Below, in pieces: positions 19,966 through 32,375 of a stretch of DNA of 64,000 bases; the stretch's first letter is position 1, and every line of letters begins with the position of its first letter. The position numbers and the translations under genes are program-made. This stretch comes from Lunularia cruciata (lineage: Eukaryota > Streptophyta > Marchantiopsida > Lunulariales > Lunulariaceae): the NCBI GenBank assembly GCA_948567375.1, contig OX419757.1, positions 62,434,001 to 62,498,000 on the forward strand, written 5' to 3'. Under the pieces are notes generated by a model. It was not told where the DNA came from and searched no databases. It saw only the letters and a program-made list of their open reading frames with translations.

Positions 19966-20449
19966 AGGTATATCTCTCAAAAATCTTCCCCTGCAGCCTC
20001 TGTCCAGAACCTTTTCATTCAAAAATCCTCCCCTTCCGAGTTGAGTTCCTTCACTCCTCTAACTTTTTCCTGCTGTTTTTTCCCCAAACCTTTCATTGTC
20101 ATCACTCCTCTAAAGCCTCCCAAGTATTTCCAACTCAAAGACTCCTTTTTGCTCCTCTTCTAAGGCAAATACTCCTTCATTCCAAATAACGTAAAACAGA
20201 ACCTGAGCTAGTGTAACCCAACATTATTTCTTGGCTCAAGCCACATTAAAAGACTCCTTGAGCTAATAACACCATAACTTTTCCTGACTGCACAATAATA
20301 TAGGAAATATTTCCCGCAACAAGGTAGCATAAAACTACACCTGAGACATATTGACATAAATCCATGTTCCTTACAACAACTAGAAGAGAAAAAGAAAATT
20401 TATCTCACCAAAAGCCTCAAGGGTACACGTGGGCTATTTTTCACACTAA
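19966..20449. other. Unassigned spacer between arrays and element F
   Basis: The C/T-rich bias fades from 20,170. No gene, LTR terminus or polypurine tract is recognised. The right edge is the truncation point of chromovirus F. Confidence 0.4.
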
Positions 20450-21435
20450 CACCGGTAACAAATCTCTAGAGAAATATGCAATTGGATACCATCCGTCATG
20501 CCACTCTTGTTGTAGGACTGCTCTTATTGCTACGCCTGATGCTTCTGTAGCCAACTTGATTGGACGTTTTGGGTCATACCACTTCAAGATTGGTCTATGT
20601 AGCAAGGCGGCCTTCAATGCTTGAAAGGCCAACTCTTGTGCATTTCCCCATGTCCACTTCTTCCCCTTGCCAAGTAGTGTAGTTAAAGGCTGTGTAACCT
20701 TGGAGAAGTCCTTGACAAATCTATGATAGAATCTCGTCAACCCCAAGAAGCTCTTAAGTTGAGTCTGATCTTCTGGGGCACTCCATTTTTTAATGACCTC
20801 TATTTTATCTGTCAATACTTGAATGCCCTCTGCACTTACTCTAGGTCCCAAGTAGTCTACTTCAGACTTGCCAAACTCACACTTTGAGATTTTGGCGTAC
20901 AATTGATTTTGTCTTAGAATCTGGAGAAGCTCTCATAGATGTTGTTTGTGTTTTGTCATCATGCTACTATATACTAAGATATCATCCAAAAAGACAATAA
21001 TAGACTTATCCAAGTATGGACAAAATATGTCATTTATTAGACTCATGAAAGTGGCAAGTGCATTGGTGAGGCCAAAAGGCATCACAAGATACTCAAAGTG
21101 ACCATACCTGGTTCAAAAGGCAGTTTTGTACATATTCTCCTCTACAATTTGGATTTGATTGTAACCGCTCCGCAAGTCTAGTTTGGTGAAGTATCTCGCT
21201 CCATGGAGTTGATCAAACAGGTCATCCATGCAAGGTAAGGGGTATTTGTTCTTCACTATTTGCTGATTGAGACCCCAATAGTCAATGCACATGCGCATTA
21301 TACCATCCTTCTTCTTCACAAACAAGACAAGGGTCCCATATGGTGATACGCTAGGTTGGATGAACCCTTTCTGCAACATCTCCTCAATTTGAGTCTTACA
21401 CTCCTCCAACTCATGAGGTGATAGGCAATATGGGG
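20450..21435 (-). pseudogene. Reverse transcriptase and start of RNase H (element F)
   Basis: Minus-strand RT segments are [40 protein letters not shown] and, in another frame, VFLDDI (catalytic, about 20,976-20,995). They continue to FLGLTRFYHRFV and PKRPIKLATEAS. These are chromovirus-type RT signatures. Frameshifts and stops separate the pieces (breaks near 21,110 and 20,905). The RNase H domain is cut short by the element's truncation. Confidence 0.82.
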
Positions 21436-22050
21436 CCTTTTAAGGAGGTGTCTTCCCCGGGAGTGTCTCAATTTTGTGATCTACGTGCCTTTTTGGTGGT
21501 AATCCTGAGGGTAGATCATCAAGAAAGACATCTTGAAACTCATCCACCACAACCTTCAGTTTCTCAAGAATTTGTCCATCGAGTTGTGCACTCTGGACTT
21601 CTCTTATTAGACCCATAAAACATCTATTGGTCTTACAAATAGTTGCCAACCCTATGACATATAGAGGCAATTTTTGCCTGTGTGATTTTTCTTTAACCCC
21701 AATGATTGACCATTGGTGGGTTCTCACTACTTTCTTCCTCCAATCCACCATAGGGTTGTACTGCTCCATCCATGGCATGCCTAAAATTGCTTCATAACGA
21801 GCTAATTGTAGCACTTGCCACTCAACCGCTTCTTGATATTCTCCTACAAAGAGGGTTACCCGTCTAGGTAATGATTCAATCCTCTCTATTTGCCCATTAA
21901 GTAACTCTACTTCTTCAGTCCCATCTCTCTCTAGATCCATTCCTAATCTTATTGCAACAAAGCAAGACAAGAAATTCTCTGTTGCTCTCGGATCTATTAA
22001 TACTCTCACTTGATTACCTCCTAGGATTCCATTCACAACAATCAATTGTG
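21436..22050 (-). pseudogene. Aspartic protease and pre-RT linker (element F)
   Basis: The minus strand reads VRVLIDPRATENFLS, where active copies have IDPGAT. Here the Gly after Pro is replaced by Arg, so the protease would be inactive. QYNPMVDWRKK and the linker before RT (DVFLDDLPSGLPPKR) follow. This reading frame is about 200 codons and uninterrupted. Confidence 0.8.
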
Positions 22051-22099
22051 AGGTTGCCTTTTGGGATCTTTGCGTATTATTCTTCTTCCTTCCCTCACT

Positions 22100-23230
22100 T
22101 CTCTACTTCCTTATTGAGCCAATAAGGCCGCAAGGTGCATTTACTGGTGATCTTTGTTTTTTGAAGTGATTTCTACCTCCTCTTCTTCAATGTGCCTCTC
22201 CATGTTGTTCAAAGATCACATGTACAAAGGCCAAGGGCATGTAGGGAAACAAGTGTGACAATTGGTAGATATGTGCCCAATACGGCCACAATTGTAACAA
22301 TAGCGTTGTTCTCTTCGTGGGACTCCATCTCTTTGTTCTTCTACCCGTCCCCACTCCCCTTGAAGCAGTCGTGCTCCTTGATCCCAGAATCAAAGGTTGC
22401 CAAATTCCATTGGTACTGGTCCACCTATGTGTGGCATTTCTTCCCGATAATGTTGAGGTAGAACTACTCCTTCACCTCCACCTAATGCTCTTGCTATTCT
22501 CTGTGCACATGCAATGGCTTCAAATACCGTGCGAGGATTTTGCACCATGACTTCTTGGCGAATCCACTCTTTCAACCCTTGTTTGAAATTGTTGAGAGCC
22601 TCTACTAGACTCATGTCGGTAATTGCAACTTGTAGATCAAGGAATGCCTCCACGTACTCTTGTACGCTATTCTTTTGTTCAATCTCCATAGTTAGGTTTG
22701 AGCCATCTGCACATAATATCCACCGATTGGAAATTCTTCAGCAATCCTTCTTGCATTGCTGTCCATGTGACCTCCCTTCTCTCTGCCAACATGGATCGTT
22801 CCCAAGCATCATACCATGTGAGGGCTTTATCACTCAAGTACCCACATGCAAACACACCTATAGCATGCTCTGAGATCTCTGTTGAGAACAATCAGAAATA
22901 TCAATTCATTCTTGAGATCCAATTTTCCACTACTCCCATCGTACGTTGCCCCTTAGACTCGATGTTGCAGGTCTTCTTCATCTGGAGTAACAATGTGACT
23001 TCATCGTTGATAGGGTTCATAGGCACGGATGCCTCTCCAAGTACTTCAGTCACAGGTACTGGGTTTTGAGACGGCTCTTTTTCTTGCATGGCTTGATCGT
23101 TCCTGAGGATCTACACTTGACTTTATAATGTCTCTATGGTCATCTTCATCTCTCGAAGTTCATTCAACATCCCTTGCATTCCTTGCACCAGCTCTTGCAA
23201 TTGCAGATCGATGGTTCCTGCAACACTCAA
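22100..23230 (-). pseudogene. Gag with zinc knuckle (element F)
   Basis: The capsid-type region has ALTWYDAWERSM and VTWTAMQEGLLKNF (22,679-22,891) and EQKNSVQEYVEAFLDL (about 22,620-22,689), typical plant gypsy Gag segments. The CX2CX4HX4C knuckle CYNCGRIGHISTNC occupies 22,258-22,299 in a shifted frame. Stops and shifts break the gene. The N-terminal acidic region (INDEVTLLL) lies at 22,901-23,089. Confidence 0.8.
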
Positions 23231-23802
23231 TCGCTAATATCTACTTCAATACAGAGTCAATATAATCACTCTGGAAGGTGCATGAACTATTGAAACTACC
23301 ATTGGGACCTCAGAAGCTATCACTTGTTGATAATACTCCTCACCAAAATTCCTAACCACAAAATCTCTAAACATCACTTTTGGTCTCACTACATAACGGA
23401 TTTCTACTTGAGTGTTGAAAGGGAGAGGATTTGGGACATTCATATCCATATTATCATAATAGAATGTAGATTGTCAAATCCCACTCTCTGTCATATATCA
23501 CCATAGGTAGGATCACCGGGTTTGGTGAGTTTATCACTCTATCCATGAATTCTACACCAAAGTGATAAACTAGCGATACCATCATCTGCTCATGATGGAT
23601 GTTTATAACCTTGATGTGGAATGGGTTTGAGAATGGAAAGCTAGGTGCGGGAAATTGTCCTCCCGACGTATCCATCCCATCCACTCTCTAAAGTCCTTCC
23701 TAAGTCTAGCAATTACTCTATGTTCTCCATCTCAAATTACTCAGTTTCAGTAGTTTGTGCTATTCCAAGAGGTGTGATCCACTCTCTTGGACTAAAACAC
23801 TT

Positions 23803-23814
23803 GCTTTGATACCA
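23803..23814 (-). promoter_or_regulatory. Primer-binding site of element F (initiator Met tRNA)
   Basis: The minus strand reads TGGTATCAAAGC one base beyond the 5' LTR. It differs by one base from the usual tRNA-iMet complementary TGGTATCAGAGC and sits at the expected position. Confidence 0.85.
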
Positions 23815-23815
23815 T

Positions 23816-24558
23816 TGTAATACCCCGAGGACAAGAGAAGAGAGAAAACACAAATTGCACATTCAAACATTCGATGCCCCAAAGGAGCACCTTCTCTTTA
23901 TTATATAGACAAAGAGGATCTCCTCCAAGGAAGTTCCACCATAGGATTAAGGATATAGATAGGTGACATGTCAGCAAGCTCCACCCTTGGATTACTTACT
24001 TGGATGGATGACATGTCCAGTCTAGGTCCTATCTGGTTGGTCAAACAAGCTTTGACCAAAGGGAATCTTTTAGGGTATCTTCCTGTAGGAATCTCAGAAT
24101 CACGTGAGTAAGGTACCATAAAGACAAAGACAAGACAAAGCAGGGGGGAGGGAAGGTCAACCTTTCCTTTGTTGGGGAGGGAGGAGGGAATCTACACATT
24201 TTTTAGGCCTAATTCATCCGTTTAGGCCTCCGAAATTGACTTTAAAGATTTCAGGCATATTTTGGTTCCTACTCTATTAGTAGAAGTCTCCTTTTGGTGA
24301 TACCTCTTTCTGATCTGTTTAGTCCATCATGTGTAACATCCTTCTAGATGTTACCAAACCAATTCTTGCCTTTAAGTCATATGTCTAGCTAATGGTTATA
24401 AGGTTCTCAAGTCTATTTTGGTTTCTGCCCTATTAGTAGAAATCCTCTTTTGGTGATACTTTTATTTTATCTATTTTGACCATCATGTATAACATCATTC
24501 TAGATGTTACCAAACCAAATTTCACATCTAGATCATATGGCTAGCTCTTGGTATTACA
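23816..24558 (-). mobile_element. 5' LTR of element F (743 bp)
   Basis: Ends are TGTAATACC...GGTATTACA, perfect 9-bp inverted termini. It is homologous to both LTRs of element G. A TATA-like ctttattatataga lies on the plus strand near 23,897-23,910 (TATATAATAAAG on the transcribed strand). It is followed directly by E-family LTR sequence from 24559. Confidence 0.88.
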
Positions 24559-25107
24559 AGAACTCAATGAGAGAGAGATAGTTGCAAATGAAAAGATGAT
24601 GAGTACTTCCTCACCCCTTGTTTATATATTTGTGAAATAATTACGCACCAAAGTTACTAATTATTGGAGTAACTCAAGTTACTAGATTAAAAGTCAAGTA
24701 AAGTCAAAAAGTAGAAAGGAATACCCATTCACATGGGCATATTCTACTAACATGTGATCTTATCTTGACCCAACTACTAAGTCAAGGATTCCTTCACATG
24801 GGCTATCGTTGGACTATAGAAGAATCCAAAACAAAAAGGTCTGCAGGCCCAAGAGTTCTCAACTCTTTCCTCAAAGCCAAACACCTAGGAATATTACTAA
24901 GTCAACACACTAGAATCCAAAATAGTGGTGCTCATTTTTTCTACTTCCTCTAAAGTAAGGTCCTCTCTATCTTAGCTATGACTAACTTAAGCTAATCATG
25001 ACTAATGTAGAATCATCCTTTATCTCTATATAAATAATATCTCTCAAGTACTTGTAATACCAAGCTAAATATCACAATACCACACACATCTACAAATAGG
25101 TGTAACA
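24559..25107 (-). mobile_element. 3' LTR of element E1, truncated by F
   Basis: It matches the E-family LTR from the word agaactcaatgagag onward. About the first 150 bp (plus orientation) are missing where F inserted. It ends at ggtgtaaca (25107), followed by the polypurine tract complement tttaccccc (25108-25116). Confidence 0.85.
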
Positions 25108-25128
25108 TTTACCCCCAGACTAAGTTTT

Positions 25129-25146
25129 CACTTTGTCCACAAAGTG
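25129..25146. repeat. Stem-loop beside E1 polypurine tract
   Basis: cactttgtccacaaagtg is a perfect 8-bp stem with a 2-base loop, located between the pol stop region and the polypurine tract. The same foldback is kept in E2 (32,349-32,366) and E3 (57,208-57,225). Confidence 0.7.
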
Positions 25147-28100
25147 AAGGTCTCTCTACTTTCTATGATATATCTTCAACTTATCATGGTTAATCCTATC
25201 AAGTGTCTTCCTCCCAACTTCTTGAGATCATAGGTGTAATTTCCCCATACCTTCTCCACTATGAAAGGTCCAAAATACTTATACAAAAACTTCTTTTGCT
25301 CTCTCTTGAATTGAATAGAAACAAACAACATTACCCAATCACCTTCTTTGAAAGGCTCCACCTTCTTCTTGCATTGCCTCTTGTCATAGCTCTCCTTTTG
25401 TTTCCTTTGGGCTTGCTCCACTCAAACCATAGCAATTGCTCTTGCCTCTTCCAACTCCTTGAGTTGTTCCTTCCTTGACTTCTCAGCATCACCTCCTTGT
25501 GCTTTCTTCAATCTCCTATGAATGCTTTGGAAGGTAGGAAGATCAAAGTGAATAAGTAGGGTAGACTCAATACCATATACCAATTGAAATGGAGAATATC
25601 CGGTGGAAGTCTTCATGGTTGTCCTATACTCCCACAAAACTGCATGAATCCTCTTGTCCCAATGATGTTAAGCCTCCTCCATTTCTGCATCTTTGGCCAA
25701 CATCATGCACAAGGTCTGATTGGTTCTCTTTTGCCAAGCCATTGGAATTTGGCTTATAGGATGTAGTTACTCTATGTGTGATAGAGAAATGTCATAGCAT
25801 GGTTGTAGTAATTCTTCCCGTAAACTCTCCTCCTCTATTGGAAACCAACTCCAAAGGGTATTCAAATCTAGTGATAATGCATTCATAAAGAAATCTACCA
25901 ACTTCATATCCATTCTTGTCCCTCAATAGTCTAGCCTCAACCCACTTGGTAAAGTAATCAGTAACTACCACAATGTACCGATTGTTCCTTGCGGTTCTAT
26001 TTAGAGGACCTACAAAATTGATTCCTCACTTCTCAAAAGGTCCTAGCAATGGAATTGATCTAAGTGGTGGAGTGGATGTAGACTTTCTAGCAAAATCTTG
26101 ACAAACATGACAAGTTTTGCAATAATCAAGACAATCTTTGAAAATCCCTCTCCAATGGTAACCTGCATCTAGAATCTTTACAGCAATCACCTTTCATGCA
26201 AAGTGTCCTCCACACACTAAACCTTCATGAAACTCCTTTATAAGTAGGATAAACTCTTCCTTACCCACTGCTCTTTGAAGTAGACCATCTGCTCCTTGGT
26301 GAAAAAGAATATCCTCCACCATTGTGTAAGGTCTAGATCTTGTGGCAAGGGCCTTCCTCTCCCTATCATGCATCCCTTCAGGATAGTTACCTCTTGTCAC
26401 AAAATCCACAATCTCCTTGTACTCCATTGGAACCTCTTGAGTGATTAAGATTGTCATGAGCTCCCCATCCGGGAAGGAATCATCCATCATGATCATAGGC
26501 TCATCTCCATCATGATCATAGGCTCTAGATGACAAATCGGCATTTACATGTTTCTTTTCTAGCCTATCCTCAATGGTATAGTCATACTCAGACAAGAGTA
26601 TGATCCACCTTGCTAGTCTCCCTTCAACATAAGGCTTGTTGAAGATGTACTTCAAAGCCCTGTGATCCTTGAAAATGGTGGCTTTCCCTCCAATCAAGTA
26701 GTGTCTAAACTCCTTGAGACCATAGATCATTGCCAATCCTTCTCTCCCCATGACAGAGTAGTTCTTTTCTGTTGAAACCATCTACCTACTAGCATAAGCT
26801 ATTGGATGATCATGCCCATCTTGGTCTAATTGACTAAGATTGCATCCTATAGCTACATAAGAAGCATTAGTGTTGAGGATGAAAGGCTTACTCCAATCAG
26901 GTTAAGCAAGAAGTGGAGCTACAATAAGGCATTGATTGAGCTCCTCAAAAGCTTTGAGAGCCTCCTTGTCTTCCAAAATCATTATGTAATCTACACCCTC
27001 CTTCATGTAGATAGTCAATGTATAAGCCTTGTTGGAAAATGAGAAGATGAACCTCCTATTGTATCCAACCATCCCCAAGAATTGGCGTAACTTTTTCAAG
27101 CTTGAAGGGAATGGAAGGTCTGAGATTATCCTCACCTTCTCATGATCAACTGCTATTCCATCGTTGGAGATGATGTGCCCCAAAAGTAGACCTTCTTCAC
27201 ATCCAAAAATGCACTTCTTTGGGTTGAGTGATGCATTTGCCTCATCCAAGCATTGCAAGACCTTGATTAGGTGCTCAAAGTGCTCCTCCTTGCTCCCATA
27301 GACACAAAAGTCATCAATGAAGTCTCTCACAAATTTCCCAATGAAAGGTTCAAATACCTTGTTCATGAACCGTTGGAATGTGGTTGGAGCATTGTAAAGC
27401 ACCAAAAGGCATGACCTTGAAAGCGTAAGTTCCCCAAGGTGTGGTGAATGTGGTGAGTTGTTGATGCTCTGGTGCAATCTTGATTTGGTTATATCCACTA
27501 TAACCATCTCCAAAATTATACCTCTCATGACCTGTAACCTCCTCCAAGATCTCATCAATGAATGGCAATGGGTAATAGTCCTTCTTGGTAGCAACATTTA
27601 GCTTCTTGTAATCCACACACATCCAAAGCTTACCATTCTTTTTCTTCATAATGACAATTGGAGACACCCATTCTGAATTCTCCACCTCAAAGATAAATCC
27701 GGCCTCCTTGAGCTTATCAATCTCCTCCTTCACAACCAAAGATATTGGTGGGCTATTGCAACGTTGCTTTTGGCGGATTGGTCCTGCATGTGACTCCACC
27801 TCTATCTTGTGCTCCTCCAAGGTGACTTCCTTCAAATCCTTGTAACTGAAAGCAAACACGTGGATGAACTTGCAAAACATCTTGTCAAATCTCATCCTCT
27901 CCTCCTTGGTAACATTTGGACCATACTTAAGGGTAGATAACCTTCTCTCTACCTCCTCAAGTGTCAATGGTGATTTATTTGGGTCCTTCAAAACCTATGG
28001 CTTAGGTGCAAAATCCATAGCACACAAAGGATACACATTTGAATCAGATTCAGATTCATCCTCGTCCATAGAAGTCTCCTCTTCCATGCTTGTATCCACA

Positions 28101-28560
28101 CCTGAAGCTCCTTCTTCATAATCTGATTCCCAATAATCATAAGATGGTGTATCTGAATATGAAGTGTTGGTGGTGTTAGTCACAAGAACTGTGACTTTTA
28201 TGGTTTGATGGCCCAATCCTCAAGTACCTCTTGTGTCATTGATCAGTTGTGCGTGTTGCTCTCAACCATGCCCTCCCAAGAAGTAAGTCATAGCTTGAAT
28301 CCTTCAAGACTTGAAAAGTCATGAGATTTTGATTTTGAACTCTCATAACTGAAACTACCACCTTATCCATCACCCCTACTGGTTGAACTTGTTGCTTGTT
28401 TGCCATGCTCACCAAAAATGTTGAAGGTCTTAAGGATATCATACCCAACTTCTTCATCAACCTTTCTGACATGGCATTTATTGTCGATCCTCCATCAACC
28501 AATGCATCTTTGATGTTGTGACCATTCACTCTCACATCAATCTTGAAGGCATATTCACAA
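25147..28560 (-). pseudogene. E1 pol: protease, RT, RNase H, integrase (broken)
   Basis: On the minus strand, from right to left: protease ALVDGGSTINAMSERL (28,440-28,535); RT with NSEWVSPIVIMKKK, CVDYKKLNV and FIDDFCVYG (about 27,310); RNase H with SVMGREGLAMIYGL (26,194-26,781); integrase zinc finger and core relics (25,640-26,190); and an integrase tail with YFGPFIVEKVW (about 25,240-25,275). It is colinear with E2 but has many stops and shifts, for example after FGA near 27,400 where intact copies read MPFGLCNAPATF. No chromodomain. Confidence 0.85.
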
Positions 28561-29995
28561 GCCTCTCATGGTGTTGGCTTAGCATCCACCACCCCCATTG
28601 ATACTGGAGCTTTTTCCTTCTTCTTCCTCTTGCTCCTTATAGAACTCAAACCACCTCTAAGCTCCTTTCTCAAGGTAGGGTTCAAAGCAATCAATTGACC
28701 CACTATGATGTTAGCCTTGTGACTATCAACATCTTCCAACACATTGTAGTTCCATTATTGCTTTGAAATCAAGAAATTCTCCATACCCAACTTCTTCCTT
28801 GGAGTCTTTGTTGTTGATGGTGTTGAGGTGCAAGTGCTCCTTGTAGACATAGGATTATCCTTGCTTGGAGTAAATCCTTGAGAAGGGTGAACATCCTTTG
28901 CAAAACAAGCTCTCTTCTTCTCTTGTGCCAAAAGCTCCAAATTAAGACCATTGGAGTTTGAGCACTCTCCCTTCTCAAACTTGCTCTCAACCATATCTAT
29001 GGATGTTATCCCCTTACCTTTGTTGGGATTAGGAGCCACTTGGGTTTCACTACCTCCCTCTTTCCTTCTATTGGCTCCCTCATAACCCCTTCTTCCATAG
29101 TAAGTGGAATTTGGGCAATTCCTTTGGATATGGCCACTTCCTCCACAACCAAAACAATTTCTATCATTGAAATTGTTGGCTGGTTGGCCTTCTCTATATG
29201 TATATTTTCCATAACTCCTAGACCCTCTTCCTACATTCTGATCCACCTCTCTCTTCTCCCATAGTAGCACCACATTGATTTTGAGATCTACAAGTTGTTC
29301 TGTGATGGTTTGAAGTGGATCCTTTGGTGGAGGTGCAAGAACTAGAATAACTACTACTTGTGGTGCAACCCTTGCCACCAAAGCATCAGAAGTTCCACCA
29401 TACTTGTAGCCTTGAGGAAGATGCACAACCTCCTTCACCACCAAATCACTCTCATCCCCTTCCAAACTCTACTCCATACGAATTGTGATCTTGATAGCTT
29501 CAACCTTGGAAGAAGGTTTCTCATATCTCACCTTACTTCTAATTTGTGGTCTCAACCCTCTCACAAAATTCTTGGTGAGCATGGCCCCTATGCCAACTAA
29601 AGTAGTCTCTACATCATCTCCACCCTTCCGCAACACTATGCAAAATCTTGACTCTAACTTTTCTACTCTTTCCACATAGACTCTCACTTTCTCTCCATCT
29701 CCTTGTTTGAGAAAGGTAACCGCAGTAATCAATCTCTCATAACTCTCATCTAGGAGAAATTTCTAAATGAGTGTTGAAGTCAAACTCTCCTAAAACTCTT
29801 CTTCCCCCTCTCTCTTTTGGTATTTTGATTCATATCATGTAAGTGTTGCTTACTCAAAGAAATCTGGTAATAATGAAGCCCACTCATTCTTCCTCCTCTC
29901 ATTGTTTCCTATGCAAGCTCTCTTGAAGTCTCTCACAAAGGCCTCCACATCTTCTCCATCCTTGCCAAAGAAAACCGGAAGTTTCCTCATCTTAA
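28561..29995 (-). pseudogene. E1 gag (broken)
   Basis: The minus strand holds the Gag core relic (FLKQGDGEKVRVYVERVEKL, about 29,640-29,720), a Gln/Pro linker, and a CX2CX4HX4C zinc knuckle CFGCGGSGHIQRNC (about 29,117-29,158). It is colinear with E2 gag (36,462-37,202). Here the codon corresponding to the E2 internal stop is Trp (LLWEKREVDQ), showing the ancestral frame ran straight through. Confidence 0.82.
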
Positions 29996-30234
29996 CCCCT
30001 CACTATCTTTCTTTTCTCTCAAAAATTTTTTTTCTTTTTTTTTCTTTTTTTTTTCTCTCACTCTATAACTAATAGAGTATAAACATAACTAACACCATCT
30101 GAGAATAATCCACTCTAGGGAACAAAAAAGGTTTAGGTTACTCCAAGATTTCTATAGCAACTCAAATCCTAGAGTGCATATTAATCTAACTCTCATGAAT
30201 AGTTTATCCATAAGTTGAAAAATTATATCCATCA

Positions 30235-30905
30235 CTAATCTTGAGAACTAACTGATGAAGGTGGTAGTATTTCTGTAGCTGTACTAAGACTCTCTCCAAG
30301 ATCCTTCACCAAAGTCTCCAAAAGTGATTTTACTCCATTACACTCATGTCCTTTTGGAAGTCCTTCAACTCCACAAACCTCACACAACTCCTTGGTCTTA
30401 GATCTTCTTCCTCTCAATCTTGGTAAAGAAGGTCCAACATGCAAACCCAAGTCAAGTAAGCCTCTCCTTTTCTCAATCTCTTGCTCTCAAAGGTCAATGA
30501 ACATGAACTTGTCTTATGTCCCCTCTCTCTAAATAGAAAGCACTTAGAGACTCACTCTTTCCTCCAACTGGTGTAGGTTTTTGGATCCTCTCAACACTCT
30601 CTTCAAATTCTATTGTAAACTCTCTTTTCCTCAAATCCACCTTTATAATCATCTCAAATCCTTGGGGAACCTTACATAATCTTAATTTCCACTCTTGATG
30701 ACCCTCCATGTTCCCAAGACGAATCTAAACACTCAAACATACTTTTTGTTGCTCTCCAACTCCTCAAGCATGAGATCTCCACTTTGCAAAATTGACCTTT
30801 CCTCACAATGTCACTCAAATCTCCCAACCTGTATGTCACAATCCTATGAAATTTTGCACACTTAATCACAACTCCAAATTTTGCGCAAGGGGAGGGGGGG
30901 AACAC
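30235..30905 (-). pseudogene. E1 leader ORF upstream of gag (broken)
   Basis: The minus strand, upstream of gag, shows segments TYRLGDLSDIVRKGQFC (30,672-30,905) and WKLRLCKVPQGFEM (30,494-30,709), then CEVCGVEGLPKGHEC (30,235-30,450). They match the E2 leader ORF. Frames change between segments. I do not know its function. A reading frame 5' of gag is a known feature of some Ogre/Tat elements, but homology to theirs cannot be shown here. Confidence 0.6.
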
Positions 30906-31561
30906 CCACGCAAAATTTTAGATTTTTCCATCATTTGGCCTAGACACCTTTCTATTCAGCACACATATTTCAGATTTGGTCTAAAAACCACCCCCCTCAC
31001 TTCAAAAACTCACAACTCCTTGCTCAAGAATGATCTCTCTCTAATTTTTGTGTCAATAGGTAGGATATAACATACTAAATTTCCTTGAAAAGTTTGACAC
31101 CAATTCACTGAAAATTGAAGAAATGGTAGACTTTGTACAATTGTCCAAAGAGCATGCAATTGTTGGCGCAATTTACCCTATCAACTTTCAAAAATTCTAC
31201 CTTAATGCGCATATTAGCTCTCACAATAATTCAAATTGTGCTAACTGGAGAACAACCCAAGCTATCATGTCTAGAAATTTCAAGTTCAAATCTCAAACTT
31301 GAGATTTTACCCAAAATCACCTTAATCCCCAAAATCTGCAATCCACCTCACACAATCTCTCCGAATCCTCTCATGTGTTACAAGATGTACAAAATCACTT
31401 CAAAGACATCATAATGAACTACAAGGTATACAAATGGATCTTGGTTCTCTAACATAAGTTCAGCCCTCTCCTCTCCTAATGTTCTCTCCAAGTGAGCTCT
31501 CATAGCCTCCTTTTGCCTAATGTAAAATTGAACGTGGAACATTATCTTGCTTTCTAGAGAG

Positions 31562-31579
31562 GTCCCAGCAACGGAACCA
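31562..31579 (-). promoter_or_regulatory. Primer-binding site of E1 (tRNA-Asp-like)
   Basis: The minus strand reads TGGTTCCGTTGCTGGGAC, four bases inside the 5' LTR end. It resembles the tRNA-Asp complementary site TGGCGCCGTTGCCGGGG used by Athila/Tat elements, with some mismatches. The E2 copy is closer. Confidence 0.7.
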
Positions 31580-31583
31580 AAAA

Positions 31584-31636
31584 TGTGAGCTAGCCTATCT
31601 CTCACTCAAGATGAACCTCTAATGGTTATTATGGTC
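31584..31636 (-). mobile_element. 5' LTR of E1, inner 53 bp (split by E2)
   Basis: It starts TGTGAGC after the primer site and stops at tggtc, where E2 begins. The rest of this LTR resumes after E2 at 39465. The right flank reads tgtcatgcacc, consistent with a tggtc duplication that lost one g. Confidence 0.82.
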
Positions 31637-32327
31637 TGTGACCCGGCCTGTCTCTCACTCAAGATGAACCTCTGATGGCTATTATGGTAGCGCATCATGG
31701 ACTAAGAAGGCAAAGAACCCAAACTCCATCATACTCCTCCAAGGCTAACACTCCAAGACTCAACACATTGCTCACTAGAGAACTCAATGAGAGAGAGGTA
31801 GTTGCAAATGAAAGGATGATGAGTACCTCCTCACCCCTTGTTTATATACTTGTGAGATAGTTACGTACCAAAGTTACTAATTACCATAGTAACTCAAGTT
31901 ACTAGACTAAAAGTCAAGTAAAGTCAAAAAGTAGAAGGAATATCCATTCACATGGGCATATTCCCCTAAGCATGTGGTCTTATCTTGACCCAACCACTAA
32001 GTCAATGATTCCTTCACATGGGCTATCCTTGGACTATAGAAGAATCCAAAACAAAAAGGCTTGCGGGCCCAAGAGTTCTCAACTCTTTCCTCAAAGCCAA
32101 ACACCTAGGAATAATACCAAGTCAACACACTAAAATCCAAAATAGTGGTGCTCATCTTTTCTACTTCCTCTAAAGTAAGGTCACATCTATCTTAGCTATG
32201 ACTAACTTTAGCTAACCATCACTAATATAGAACCAGCCTTTATCTCTATATAAATAATATCTCTTAAGTACTTGTAATACCAAGCTAAATATCACAATAC
32301 CACACACATGCACAAATGGGTGTTACA
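31637..32327 (-). mobile_element. 3' LTR of E2 (691 bp)
   Basis: TGTAACACC...GGGTCACA on the minus strand. A TATA-like tatttatatagag is on the minus strand near 32,246-32,258. It is followed inward by tttacccccgg (32,328-32,338), the polypurine tract complement. Confidence 0.9.
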
Positions 32328-32366
32328 TTTACCCCCGGACTAAGTTTTCACTTTGTCCTCAAAGTG
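32328..32366 (-). promoter_or_regulatory. E2 polypurine tract and adjacent stem-loop
   Basis: The minus strand reads CCGGGGGTAAA directly before the 3' LTR (32,328-32,338). Ten bases further in, cactttg-tcct-caaagtg (32,349-32,366) can fold. Both are shared with E1 and E3, so the stem-loop may matter for plus-strand priming or for RNA 3' functions (inference). Confidence 0.7.
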
Positions 32367-32375
32367 AAGGTCTCT

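Larger units (their letters stand above)
20450..24558 (-). mobile_element. Element F: truncated chromovirus-type Ty3/gypsy (minus strand)
   Basis: The 5' LTR lies at the right (23816-24558), followed leftward by primer site, gag, protease, RT and the start of RNase H, where it stops near 20,450. Integrase, chromodomain and 3' LTR are missing. It is a close relative of the complete element G. Its right end sits inside an E-family LTR (24559 onwards, at ctag/agaac), so F inserted into E1's 3' LTR; the left flank was then lost. Confidence 0.85.

Noticed and set aside
18365-20163. Long frames on both strands in the tandem array (161 codons minus; 142 and 335 codons plus) with 27-residue repeats
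   Set aside because: They arise because the 81-bp unit is a multiple of three and lacks stops in several frames. Frames break wherever 53-bp units occur, and no family motif is present.
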